From positions 1-64,000 of the forward strand of contig JBAZEM010000014.1 of assembly GCA_041653875.1 (NCBI GenBank): DNA of 64,000 nt, written 5' to 3'. This DNA is from VSJD01 sp041653875. GTDB lineage: Bacteria; Verrucomicrobiota; Kiritimatiellia; JAAZAB01. Below are positions 50,643 through 58,882 of this stretch, in pieces. Position numbers and translations under genes: made by a program. Within the stretch, counting starts at the first letter, position 1. Each line of letters opens with the position of its first letter. Under the pieces are notes generated by a model, which had not been told where the DNA came from, did not search any database, and saw only the letters and a program-made list of their open reading frames with translations.

Positions 50643-51215
50643 ATGAACGAAACCCAATCCAGCGACCCTGTGCTTGAAGTTGCCCGGCAAGGCGCCGTTG
50701 CCTACCTGCGTGTGATGGGCCGGGCCACCTTCAAAGCCGGTCCGGTCCTCAAGCAGTTCGGCACGGCGGCCATCGAAGATGGGTGTGCCAGGATCGTGCT
50801 GGATGCCTCGGCCTGCGAAGGCATGGATAGCACGTTTATGGGGGTCCTGGCCGGCCTGGCCACGCGCCTGGCCCGCCAGACCGGCGGCAAAATGCTCATG
50901 CTGAATGTGCCTGATAAATTGTTCGAGGTACTGAGCACTCTGGGATTAGCCCAGTTGATGGAGTGTCACCGGTTGGGCGCGGCGCCGGAGCCGCTGGTGG
51001 CGCCGCCGCTCGCCGCGCAAGTTCTCAGCCCGCTCGCCGCGGCGGGCGCCGACTCGCAAACCACCCGGCGCGTGATGCTGGAAGCGCATACAACCCTGGC
51101 GGCCGTCTCGGACGCCAACCAGCTCCGTTTCAAGGACGTTCTGGCGTATCTGCGGGAGGACGTAAGACAGCCGGCAGACGGCGGAAGACGGAAGTCAGAT
51201 GACGGGCCGAACTAA
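50643..51215 (+). CDS. STAS-domain anti-sigma factor antagonist-like protein
   Basis: A 190-residue protein whose first 110 residues form a STAS domain: AVAYLRVMGRATFKAG, IVLDASACEGMDSTFMGVLA (the phosphoacceptor-like Ser63 in the usual place) and MLNVPDKLFEVLSTLGLAQL. The C-terminal 70 residues are low complexity, and the last 18 (DVRQPADGGRRKSDDGPN) are encoded by a 'cagacggcggaagacgga' repeat. It sits next to a SpoIIE-type phosphatase that would dephosphorylate such STAS proteins in partner-switching signalling; no kinase or sigma factor is in view. An in-frame ATG lies four codons upstream of 50643. Confidence 0.85.
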   Translation: MNETQSSDPVLEVARQGAVAYLRVMGRATFKAGPVLKQFGTAAIEDGCARIVLDASACEGMDSTFMGVLAGLATRLARQTGGKMLMLNVPDKLFEVLSTLGLAQLMECHRLGAAPEPLVAPPLAAQVLSPLAAAGADSQTTRRVMLEAHTTLAAVSDANQLRFKDVLAYLREDVRQPADGGRRKSDDGPN

Positions 51216-51232
51216 GAACGAAGAACTGATTT
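51164..51232. repeat. Word repeat 'agacggcggaagacgga' at the end of the STAS gene
   Basis: gacagccggcagacggcgga, agacggaagtcagatgacgg and then gaactaagaacgaagaactg. It shares words with 20752-20796, 53022-53095 and 60188-60218. It encodes the protein's tail and abuts the modular repeat at 51233. No opposing arm. Confidence 0.75.
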
Positions 51233-51410
51233 AATGCACAGGAATTTTCCGCCAGCCTGCCCGCCATAGCTTTATGCGACGGCGGGAGGCGGATCCGCCT
51301 GCGGTGGACAATCCCGCCGGGTCAGGGGGCCCGGCCTACAAAGATGCTGTCGGCCCGGCGCCCTCACCGGGCGTTATGAAAAAGTCGCCCCGCTTTGCGG
51401 GGCCTAATTT
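51233..51410. repeat. Single modular hairpin repeat
   Basis: Head atgcacaggaattttccgcc with the longer nested insertion (agcctgcccgccatagcttt, then acggcgggaggcggatccgc), cargo of the cccgccgggtcaggg type, and tail gtcgccccgctttgcggggc with ctaattt. It fills the gap between the STAS gene and the phosphatase gene and forms most of the leader of the latter. Confidence 0.9.
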
Positions 51411-51429
51411 CAATTCCGGATTGATTTTT

Positions 51430-52848
51430 ATGAGCTGGATCTGTTGGAGCATTATAGCCGGCGCGGTCCTGGCTATGTTCTTGAGCTTGCGGCGCACCCG
51501 CAAGGAGCGCGATGCTTTGCTCCAGGAAAAAGAAGTCATCTTCAATTTTGTCCATGACGTCAGCGAGGCCTTTGCCGAGTCCGCCAACGGTGTCCCCCAG
51601 ATCGATTTTTTGCTGAAGCGCGTGCTGTTTTATGCCCAGCAGACCGCCAAGGCGCGCGCTGGCGCCATCTATTTCCGCGAACCCGATGGCAATACCTTGC
51701 GCGTTCGGGCCGCGGCCGGGCTGTTCCCGCCCATCGTCGGCGGCGCGTCCAGCGAGCCGGAAGCGGGCGACGGTTTTTTTCAACGCGTGGAAACGATGGT
51801 GCGGGACCAGTCCGCCCTTGCGGGGGAAGGCCTCGTCGGCGCGGTTGTCGCCCAGGGCGCCCCTTTGTTAATCGAAGATGCCGAGCGCGATCCGCGTGTG
51901 CCGCGCTTTCGGAGCGATTTTTTGCAGATCCAATCCATTCTGCTGGCGCCGATGCGTTTTCAAAACACGGTGCTTGGCGCGCTCGTGGTCGTGAACCGGA
52001 TCGACGATGCGCCTTTTATCCAGACGGACCTTAATCTCCTGCAGGCGCTGGCCGACCAGGCGTCCGTCACGATCTACTATGCCAAGTTCAACGAGGAGCT
52101 GGACAAGAAACGGGTGCTCGACGACGACCTGCGCGTGGCCCGCCGGATTCAAATGGCGTTATTGCCGACGAAGATTCCCCAGGCGCCGGGCCTGGAGATC
52201 GCAGCGTTCAGCGTGCCGGCCCGCGAGATCGGCGGCGATTTCTACGATTTTGTGGCCATTGACGACGAGCATATCGGTCTGACCATTGCCGACGTCTCCG
52301 GCAAGGGGGTCACGGGCGCCATTCTGATGTCAATCTGCCGCAGTATTTTCCGGGCGCATGCCCCCGGATGTCTGAGTCCGGGGACCGTTCTCAAAGCCAT
52401 CAACCGCATTATTGTCGGCGATATCCACGAGGATATGTTCATCAGCATGCTCTACTGCATTCTGAACACCCGGACGGCGGAAATCACCCTGGCGTGCGCC
52501 GGACATCCGCGTCCGCTCCATATTTCCACCGGCGGCCAGGCCGTGCCCGTGGAAACCGCCGGGGTCGCCATCGGCCTGGTGGATGCCGACATGTTCGACC
52601 GCCGTCTTCAGGAGGTCACCGTCAGGCTTCAGCCGGGCGACCTGTGGGTCCTGTTCACGGATGGCGTCACCGAGGCCATGAACGCGGAGCACAAGGAATG
52701 GGGGCTTCTCAATCTCCAGCGCGCGGTCCTGCCAAAAGCGGGCGGCGCGGCGGCCATCGTCGCGCGCGTGCGACAAGAACTATTGGCTTTTGCCGGAGAT
52801 GTGGCACAATACGACGACATGACCTTGGTGGTTGTAAACCGACTGTAA
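51430..52848 (+). CDS. GAF-SpoIIE/PP2C-type protein phosphatase
   Basis: A 472-residue protein: an N-terminal membrane anchor (SWICWSIIAGAVLAMFLSL), a GAF-like domain (about 50-220: FAESANGVPQIDFLLKRVLF, then APMRFQNTVLGALVVVNRID), and a C-terminal SpoIIE PP2C domain (about 245-470) with ADVSGKGVTGAILMS, GHPRPLHISTGG and DLWVLFTDGVTEAMN metal-site motifs. It should dephosphorylate the STAS protein next door in a partner-switching circuit. The frame is open upstream through the repeat; the ATG at 51430 is the only sensible start. No strong ribosome site is visible. Confidence 0.9.
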   Translation: MSWICWSIIAGAVLAMFLSLRRTRKERDALLQEKEVIFNFVHDVSEAFAESANGVPQIDFLLKRVLFYAQQTAKARAGAIYFREPDGNTLRVRAAAGLFPPIVGGASSEPEAGDGFFQRVETMVRDQSALAGEGLVGAVVAQGAPLLIEDAERDPRVPRFRSDFLQIQSILLAPMRFQNTVLGALVVVNRIDDAPFIQTDLNLLQALADQASVTIYYAKFNEELDKKRVLDDDLRVARRIQMALLPTKIPQAPGLEIAAFSVPAREIGGDFYDFVAIDDEHIGLTIADVSGKGVTGAILMSICRSIFRAHAPGCLSPGTVLKAINRIIVGDIHEDMFISMLYCILNTRTAEITLACAGHPRPLHISTGGQAVPVETAGVAIGLVDADMFDRRLQEVTVRLQPGDLWVLFTDGVTEAMNAEHKEWGLLNLQRAVLPKAGGAAAIVARVRQELLAFAGDVAQYDDMTLVVVNRL

Positions 52849-52909
52849 AGAAATGCAGAATGCAGAAACCGGATTCGGATTAAAATAAAATTTTTCTATA
52901 AGAACAGTT

Positions 52910-53584
52910 ATGAGCAAGAACAAAGAAAAACATCATTCCCACGAAGGCGAGGAGAAGAACCGGATGGCGGACTCTCCTGCGCCCGAGCGCTCCGGAGGGC
53001 AAGCGCCGGATTTATCTCTGGACGACGGAGGACTGACGGCGGAGGGCGGACACCCGACGACAGACGACGGACACCAGACGCCGGCAGGAGACAAAACCCT
53101 GCCGGCCGAGGATGCCGAGCGGGTCAAAAAACTGGCGCAACTTCAGGATCGTTTGTTGCGGCTCCAGGCCGATTTCGATAATTTCCGCAAGCGGACCCTG
53201 CGCGAGAAAAACGAGCTGTTCGACAGCGCCAACCAGGCCCTCATGCTGGAACTCCTGCCGGTGCTCGATCACCTGCAACTGGGTATCCAGGCGGCTTCCG
53301 TGCACCAGGCGGACCCGGCTTTCCGCGAGGGCTTGACTCTGATTTTCGACCAGCTTATGGGGGCGCTCTCCAAATTCGGACTGAGCCCCACTGAAGCCGA
53401 AAAACAGGTTTTCGATCCGAACCGGTTCGAGGCGGTCAATACCTTGCCGTCCGCGACCGAACCGGAAGGGACCGTGCTGGCTCTGGTCCGCCGCGGGTAT
53501 ATGCTCCGGAATAAAATGCTCCGTCCGGCGCAAGTCATCGTGTCCAGCGGACCGGCGCAGGCAGAAATTAAGAATGCAAAATGA
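52910..53584 (+). CDS. grpE: Nucleotide exchange factor GrpE
   Basis: A 224-residue co-chaperone of DnaK. The C-terminal 150 residues are normal: long coiled coil (AERVKKLAQLQDRLLRLQAD, FDNFRKRTLREKNEL), then DPNRFEAVNTLPSATEPEGT and RRGYMLRNKMLRPAQVIVS. The N-terminal 70 residues are a disordered, charged tail, part of which (about 38-62) is encoded by the 'gacgacggacaccagacg' repeat, and the C-terminal IKNAK end by the 'agaatgcaaaatgaag' repeat. dnaJ follows 113 nt downstream, but dnaK is not in the window. Confidence 0.94.
   Translation: MSKNKEKHHSHEGEEKNRMADSPAPERSGGQAPDLSLDDGGLTAEGGHPTTDDGHQTPAGDKTLPAEDAERVKKLAQLQDRLLRLQADFDNFRKRTLREKNELFDSANQALMLELLPVLDHLQLGIQAASVHQADPAFREGLTLIFDQLMGALSKFGLSPTEAEKQVFDPNRFEAVNTLPSATEPEGTVLALVRRGYMLRNKMLRPAQVIVSSGPAQAEIKNAK
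53022..53095. repeat. 'gacgacggacaccagacg' words inside the grpE N-terminus
   Basis: The run ggacgacggaggactgacgg, cggagggcggacacccgacg, acagacgacggacaccagac and so on lies in frame in grpE. The 20-nt segment gacgacggacaccagacgcc (53063-53082) is exactly complementary to 60198-60217, in a non-coding position upstream of the MFS gene. Members also occur at 20752-20796 and 51164-51208. Confidence 0.85.
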
Positions 53585-53681
53585 AGAATTCAGAATGAAG
53601 CGACTGCGTCAATTGGAAGGCAAATCTTTGTTGAAAATGTTTTTTAATTCTGCATTTTTAATTTTGCATTCTGCATTTTCT
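53563..53681. repeat. Inverted repeat of 'agaatgcaaaatgaag' words
   Basis: The left arm 53563-53600 (aaattaagaatgcaaaatga and on) overlaps the grpE stop. The right arm 53643-53681 (ttctgcatttttaattttgc and on) ends 17 nt before the dnaJ GTG. Same family as 41346-41534. A short half-copy precedes grpE at about 52850-52870 (aaatgcagaatgcagaaacc). Confidence 0.88.
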
Positions 53682-53697
53682 TTAAGGAAGGATATAA

Positions 53698-54882
53698 GTG
53701 GCAACCAAGCGCGATTATTATGAAGTGTTGAATTTGTCCCGCAGCGCCGGCGAAGAGGAAATCAAAAAGGCCTATCGCAAACTGGCCCTCCAGCATCACC
53801 CGGACCGCAACTCCGGCGACAAGGCCGCCGAGGAGAAGTTCAAGGAACTTTCCGAGGCCTATGAGGTGCTCAACGACCCCCAAAAACGGCGGCAATACGA
53901 CCAATTCGGTCATGCCGGCTTAAAGTCCTCGTTCGGGCCGGGGGGCTTCGATTTCTCCCGCGACTTTACCCATGGCGCCGATCTGCACGATATTTTCGGC
54001 AACCTGTTTGGCGGGGCCGGCGGCATGTTCGAGGAGTTTTTCGGGCGCGCCGGCGCTCGGCGCGGCGCGGCAGATGGGTCGCGCCCCGCGCGCGGGGCGG
54101 ACTTGCGCTTCGATTTGGAAATCGACTTTGAGGATTCGATTTTCGGCGCCGAGCGCGAAATTACCCTGCCTGTTTCGGAGGCCTGTCCCGCGTGCGGCGG
54201 AACGGGATCGGAAGCGGGTCATCGCAAGGAAACCTGCCGGCATTGCAATGGCCACGGCGTGGTCGTCACCGCGAGCGGCTTTTTCCATGTCCAGCAGGAT
54301 TGTCCGTCCTGCGGCGGCCGCGGCGAGATCGTTACGCACCCCTGCCGGGCCTGTCGTGGCGCGGGCTTGGTCAAGAATAGCAAGCAGTTGACGCTTAAAA
54401 TTCCGCCGGGCGTGGAAACCGGTTCGCGCCTGCGCCTGTCGGGCCGCGGCGAAGGCGGCGCGCGGGGCGGGGCGGCGGGCGATCTCTACGTCATGCTGCA
54501 CGTTCGGCCGCACAGCCTGTTCCAGCGTCAAGACCGCGACTTGTTTTGCGAAGTGCCGGTGCCCTTGGACGTGGCCCTGCTCGGCGGCGAGATCCAGGCG
54601 CCGACTGTCGAGGGCTGGGTCACTCTCAAACTGGCGCCCGGCACTGAAAACGGGAAACTGTTCCGCCTGCGCGGCAAAGGGGCGCCCGGGCTCGGGTCCG
54701 AAGGTCCCGGCGACTTGCACGTGCGCATTGCCGTCGAAGTTCCCAAGAACCTTTCCGGCGCGCAGAAACGCAAGCTGAAGGAATTCATGGACATCTGCGC
54801 GGCCGACCAATATCCGGGACGCAACCAGTTTCAAAAGCAGGCCGCGGAGTTTTTGGAGCGCCGCAAACAGGCGGGGAAATGA
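53698..54882 (+). CDS. dnaJ: Chaperone DnaJ
   Basis: A 394-residue type I DnaJ: J-domain (DYYEVLNLSRSAGEEEIKKA) with the HPD at 34-36, a Gly/Phe-rich linker (about 70-120), four zinc-binding CxxCxGxG-type motifs (CPACGGTG 163, CRHCNGHG 180, CPSCGGRG 202, CRACRGAG 216) and the C-terminal substrate domains. GTG start with aaggaagg 8 nt upstream. The stop overlaps the rsmE start (aATGATG). Complete and typical. Confidence 0.97.
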   Translation: MATKRDYYEVLNLSRSAGEEEIKKAYRKLALQHHPDRNSGDKAAEEKFKELSEAYEVLNDPQKRRQYDQFGHAGLKSSFGPGGFDFSRDFTHGADLHDIFGNLFGGAGGMFEEFFGRAGARRGAADGSRPARGADLRFDLEIDFEDSIFGAEREITLPVSEACPACGGTGSEAGHRKETCRHCNGHGVVVTASGFFHVQQDCPSCGGRGEIVTHPCRACRGAGLVKNSKQLTLKIPPGVETGSRLRLSGRGEGGARGGAAGDLYVMLHVRPHSLFQRQDRDLFCEVPVPLDVALLGGEIQAPTVEGWVTLKLAPGTENGKLFRLRGKGAPGLGSEGPGDLHVRIAVEVPKNLSGAQKRKLKEFMDICAADQYPGRNQFQKQAAEFLERRKQAGK

Positions 54883-55670
54883 TGCGCTGTCTGATCGATG
54901 CTGCCCAATGGAGCGCGGATGATATCGAACTGGCGCCGGACGAGTCGCATCATCTGGTCCAGGTGTTGCGCGCCCGCCCCGGCGAACAGGTCGGCCTTTT
55001 TACCGGCCAGGGCCATGCCGCGCAGGCGACCTTTATCGCTGTGCGGCAGAAACGGGCGCTGGTTCGGGTTCTGCCCGCCACACGTTGCGCAATGCCGCCG
55101 CCGTCCGTGGCCGTGACGCTTATCCAGGCGATTCCCAAACACGCGCTGATGGACGGGATCGTTCAAAAGGCCGTGGAATTGGGCGCGCAGGCCATTCAGC
55201 CGTTGATGACCGCGCGGGTCATCGTGCGGCTCTCAGCCGGCGATGGCCGGTCAGCCGGCGAAGCCGAGCGCCGCTGTGTCCGTTGGCAGAAGATTGCGCT
55301 GGAGGCCACCCGGCAATGCGGCGCCGTCTGGATGCCGGCCGTGCTTCCGATCCGCTCCCTGCCGGAGATAACGGCCGAGTTGAAGCGTTTCGACCTGTGC
55401 CTGGTGGGTTCGCTCCATGCGGCGGCCCGTCCGTTCCGCGAGGCCGTGGCCAAAATGCGCAAACAGTCGTTGCAAAGTATTGCGCTGATCGTCGGCCCGG
55501 AAGGCGACCTGACGGAGACGGAAACCACGGCGCTTAAGGACGCGGGCGCGCAACTGGTCAGTTTCGGCAATGCCGTATTCCGGGTGGAAACCGCCGCGCT
55601 TTACGGGTTGAGCGTGTTGCATTATGAATTTGCGGATCGAGCACAGGAGGCTGTAGACCGTGGAGCATAG
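54879..55670 (+). CDS. rsmE: 16S rRNA (uracil1498-N3)-methyltransferase
   Basis: A 263-residue SPOUT-family enzyme: DESHHLVQVLRARPGEQVG, AIPKHALMDGIVQKAVELGA, KIALEATRQCGAVWMPAVLP, IALIVGPEGDLTETET and the knot end LVSFGNAVFRVETAALYGL. The usual dnaJ-rsmE arrangement and overlap support it. The last residues (AQEAVDRGA) are encoded by a repeat arm (55644-55680). Two adjacent ATGs at 54879 and 54882 are possible starts. Confidence 0.94.
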   Translation: MMRCLIDAAQWSADDIELAPDESHHLVQVLRARPGEQVGLFTGQGHAAQATFIAVRQKRALVRVLPATRCAMPPPSVAVTLIQAIPKHALMDGIVQKAVELGAQAIQPLMTARVIVRLSAGDGRSAGEAERRCVRWQKIALEATRQCGAVWMPAVLPIRSLPEITAELKRFDLCLVGSLHAAARPFREAVAKMRKQSLQSIALIVGPEGDLTETETTALKDAGAQLVSFGNAVFRVETAALYGLSVLHYEFADRAQEAVDRGA

Positions 55671-55752
55671 ACTGTGGGCGAAAGGCCGACAAAGAACGAT
55701 TTGTTGCACAAATCCCGGATTTCCAATCTGTAGCCTACAGTCAACAGCCTAA
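55644..55752. repeat. Inverted repeat of 'aggctgtagaccgtgg' words
   Basis: The left arm 55644-55680 (aggaggctgtagaccgtgga, gcatagactgtggg) and right arm 55725-55750 (aatctgtagcctacagtcaa cagcct) complement each other in words (ctgtag, actgt). It is between the convergent rsmE and DUF2723 genes and encodes the rsmE tail. A aaggccttag palindrome follows at about 55751-55760. Confidence 0.75.
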
Positions 55753-55762
55753 GGCCTTAGTC

Positions 55763-58726
55763 TTACGGACTGAACAGGCCCGGTATTGGCGCGAACGGTT
55801 GTCGGGTCGTTTGTGCCAGTTTTTGGAAACTTTCCATGCCACGCAGGGGGTCCAGACGGGTGTCCTTGCGGATCACGTCTTTAAGCGGCTCGCCGCCGTA
55901 GGCGACGGCCTGGCGCAAGGATTGGATGGCGCGGTCGTTCTGGCCCATCTGGACTTGCACGCCGGCCAGTTCCAGCCATACGCGCGGGTCGCTCTTCTCG
56001 TGCTGGAGGTAGCGCTGGTAAGCCTCGGCCATCAGCGGCCAGCGGGGCGGATTGGAAGCCAGTTCCGCCACTTTCAGGAAAGCCTGGGGCGGAATATTGG
56101 TATTGGGATTGTTCAATACCTGCATGGCCAGTGCCTGGAAGGGCTGTTCGCGACCTGAGCGCTGGTAAAGCGTGGCCAGTTCGAACACCATCTGCAGCGT
56201 GCTGTCACTGCCTTTCGCGAGCTGGGCCTGCAACTGGTTGATGCGCGTGTTCATCTGGGCCATTTCCTTGATCTGGCTGATGAACCCGCCGATCCGGTCG
56301 TTGTTGGGATCGCAGGTCTGGTTCGCTTCCATGAGCCGGATGGCGTCGCCAAACCGGCCGGTCTGCAAGTACATGTCTGCCAGGCGGAAATTGGCCTCCG
56401 GGCTGGTAGGACACAAGTCCACGGCCTGCCGGAAAGCGATTTCCGCTTCGTTTGTCATATGGCGCCAAAGGTACAGTCCGGCAATGGCGCAACGCAGTTT
56501 GGAGAACGTCTTGCGCGCCACGACGTCCCGCTGGAATTTCTTGTCCTTCATCAGGCGGTTGAAATACCAGGCCCAGAAATCCATGTCGTTCTTCACCATT
56601 TCGGCGGGTAGAGGCCCTTCGGGCAATTTCTCCTTGTTGATCTTCATGATCAGGCCGTGCGGCGAGAGATAGGGATACATCCAGTTGATGACGTAACTTT
56701 CCTCGACGTAGAAATCGTGCCGCCACTTGTTGGCCTCGAAGATGGCCTTGCTGATGATCCCGTTGATTTCCATGACGCCCTGCACGCCTTGCACGCTGAC
56801 CTTGCCGCTCTTGTCGATGGTCACGGCGGCGTTGGATGGAATGCGCCCGGTGCGCACGTCGTTGACGTACGACTGGAAGGCATAATTGGTGTCCTGCGGC
56901 GTGGGAATCCAGATCAGGTCGCCGTAGAGATCGCGCATGACGTTCATGTAGGTGTTGTCGGCCAGCGCGTTCTGGGTGATCAGCATCACGTCGGGGCGCA
57001 CTTTGGGGCAGAAGATCATGTAGGTGGGCACGAAGCGGCCCGGATCGGTGCCGCCGTAGAAGACCGCGTTGGTTGACATGGCCGGCGGGAAAACCGGGTT
57101 CGGCAGGGGCGGCTCGCCTGGTTTGAGTTCGCGCGTGATGGCCTCGGCGCCGCACAACTGGTAGTTGCCGAATTGCCAGCCGAAGTCATGGCCGCATAAT
57201 TCCGTGCCGCCGTTGGCCGCGATCATCTTTTCATCGTACCAGTTCTGCCAGATGCCGCCCAGCGGCGACAGCAGGGTGATGGCCAGCGCCAGGGCCAGCA
57301 CGATGCGGTGTTTGAAAAACCGTTCCAGAAAGGCCATGCAGAACAGAAACCCGTAGCCCACCCAGACGGCATAGATGGCGGTGGACTGGCAGAACTGGAC
57401 CTGGGCGATAAAAAGAGATTGGAGATCGTGGGGCGGATTCAGGAGAATCATCATGCCCGGCCCGGTGACCAGGAAGGCGAGAATCGTGGTCAGCAGCCAG
57501 GACCAGTGCCGGCGCCAGATGGAGCGGAAAAAGAAAATCGGCACCAGGGCCAGGAGCGGAATCGGGAACGGGAACTGGTCTTCCAGCTCGCTTAAAAACT
57601 CCACAATTTGGGTCATGAACGCCCTGGGATCCAGGGCGGGCGCCAGGGCCTGGTACTGTCCGCGCGTGACGGCATGACGAAATCCTTCGAACGTCCGCGG
57701 ATATCCCCAGTTGATGGGCGGATTGAAATCCGAGGAAATCGGCATGTAAACGAACAACGAAAGGCCCAGGAGCGTAAAGAGGATCAGCGGAACCAGCCGT
57801 TTCCATTCCGAGAAAATCTGGCGGGTGAATGCCCACAGGATGAACGGCGAGAGCAACAGGACGATGCCGATGGTGAGCCACAACTCCCGTTGAACAAACC
57901 GGCCGAAGGAATATTCCGGAAATGCGATTTGAAAGAGAACCGCCGCCCCGATGACCGCCAGGCCGGCCGCCAGGCAGTCCCGGAAAAGGCGCCGGTCGGC
58001 CGCCCAGAAGATCATCATGAGGCCCGGCACCATCAGCACGATCGGCTGGCAGTTGGTGAAGGTTGCGCCGAACAGCGCGGCAATCCAGTAAAGCAGGCGG
58101 TCCTCGCGGGGCCGGTGCAGCCAGACATAGGCCAGGGTCAGAATCAAGACGTGCAGGAAAGTGTTCAGGCTGTACACTTCGGCAATGACGCACTGGGACC
58201 AGATGAACGGGCAGAACGCCAGGATCAGGCCGGCCGCCAATCCGCTGGCCCAGCTTATGATTTTCTCCGCCGGCGTGGCCGATTCGGGATCGTCCTCATG
58301 CCGGAAAGTGCGCAGGAGATCGCGGCCGGAACGGCTGATGAGAATTGTCACTGTGGCGCAACAAAGCGCGCCGAAAAAGCCCGACATGCAATTGACGGCC
58401 CAAGCCGGGTTGGGGTGCCCCCAGTATTTGACAAAGAAGAATATCTTGCAGAAGATCCACCCCAGAATCGTCCAGAGCGGATACCCGGGCGGGTGCGGCA
58501 CGCCCAGATTGGCCGCGCCTGTGACCAGCTCGCCGGAGTCCTCCAGCGTGACCGTGGGCGCCTGGGTCAGAACATAGAACGTCTGCGCGATGACATAGGT
58601 GATGGCGAACGCCAGCCAGTCGTACCTTTTAAAGAAAGCAACCGGCTTGGTCCAAACCGGCTCCGACGGCTTTTGGGAAATGGACGGGATTGACGCAGTC
58701 CGTTCTTTCGGCCTGGCATTTGCCAT
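55763..58726 (-). CDS. DUF2723 family large membrane protein with C-terminal TPR
   Basis: A 987-residue protein. The N-terminal two thirds have about 11-13 membrane helices and the DUF2723 signature LEDSGELVTGAANLGVPHPP (D-S-G-E and HPPGYPLW, near 75-100), seen in proteins related to protein O-mannosyltransferases (GT-C), with a predicted polyprenyl-sugar substrate. The C-terminal 250 residues carry TPR repeats (AEIAFRQAVDLCPTSPEANF, then LADMYLQTGRFGDAIRLMEA) and end with RQPFAPIPGLFSP. Such proteins are common in PVC and Bacteroidota genomes; the target may be a periplasmic protein or glycolipid. It lies convergent with rsmE. Confidence 0.88.
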   Translation of the reverse strand: MANARPKERTASIPSISQKPSEPVWTKPVAFFKRYDWLAFAITYVIAQTFYVLTQAPTVTLEDSGELVTGAANLGVPHPPGYPLWTILGWIFCKIFFFVKYWGHPNPAWAVNCMSGFFGALCCATVTILISRSGRDLLRTFRHEDDPESATPAEKIISWASGLAAGLILAFCPFIWSQCVIAEVYSLNTFLHVLILTLAYVWLHRPREDRLLYWIAALFGATFTNCQPIVLMVPGLMMIFWAADRRLFRDCLAAGLAVIGAAVLFQIAFPEYSFGRFVQRELWLTIGIVLLLSPFILWAFTRQIFSEWKRLVPLILFTLLGLSLFVYMPISSDFNPPINWGYPRTFEGFRHAVTRGQYQALAPALDPRAFMTQIVEFLSELEDQFPFPIPLLALVPIFFFRSIWRRHWSWLLTTILAFLVTGPGMMILLNPPHDLQSLFIAQVQFCQSTAIYAVWVGYGFLFCMAFLERFFKHRIVLALALAITLLSPLGGIWQNWYDEKMIAANGGTELCGHDFGWQFGNYQLCGAEAITRELKPGEPPLPNPVFPPAMSTNAVFYGGTDPGRFVPTYMIFCPKVRPDVMLITQNALADNTYMNVMRDLYGDLIWIPTPQDTNYAFQSYVNDVRTGRIPSNAAVTIDKSGKVSVQGVQGVMEINGIISKAIFEANKWRHDFYVEESYVINWMYPYLSPHGLIMKINKEKLPEGPLPAEMVKNDMDFWAWYFNRLMKDKKFQRDVVARKTFSKLRCAIAGLYLWRHMTNEAEIAFRQAVDLCPTSPEANFRLADMYLQTGRFGDAIRLMEANQTCDPNNDRIGGFISQIKEMAQMNTRINQLQAQLAKGSDSTLQMVFELATLYQRSGREQPFQALAMQVLNNPNTNIPPQAFLKVAELASNPPRWPLMAEAYQRYLQHEKSDPRVWLELAGVQVQMGQNDRAIQSLRQAVAYGGEPLKDVIRKDTRLDPLRGMESFQKLAQTTRQPFAPIPGLFSP

Positions 58727-58805
58727 GATGCGACTCCTCGTGATTCAAAAATGCAATTGAAAATTAATCCTACAAAGTTGCCGGGAGCAGGTCAATAACC
58801 TAAAT

Positions 58806-58830
58806 CTTGCGCCGGCGACCGGCCTAATTT
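58806..58830. repeat. Isolated tail of the modular repeat
   Basis: cttgcgccggcgaccggcct plus aattt, with stem gccgg/ccggc. It matches the tail hairpins of the modules (aaagtcgc-hairpin-ggcctaattt) without any head or cargo. It lies in the 156-bp gap between the MFS and DUF2723 genes; nothing else is recognised there. Confidence 0.7.
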
Positions 58831-58882
58831 GAATACGGAATTGCTTGGCTGCGCGGGCGGAAGATGGGCATATCCCTGTCCG

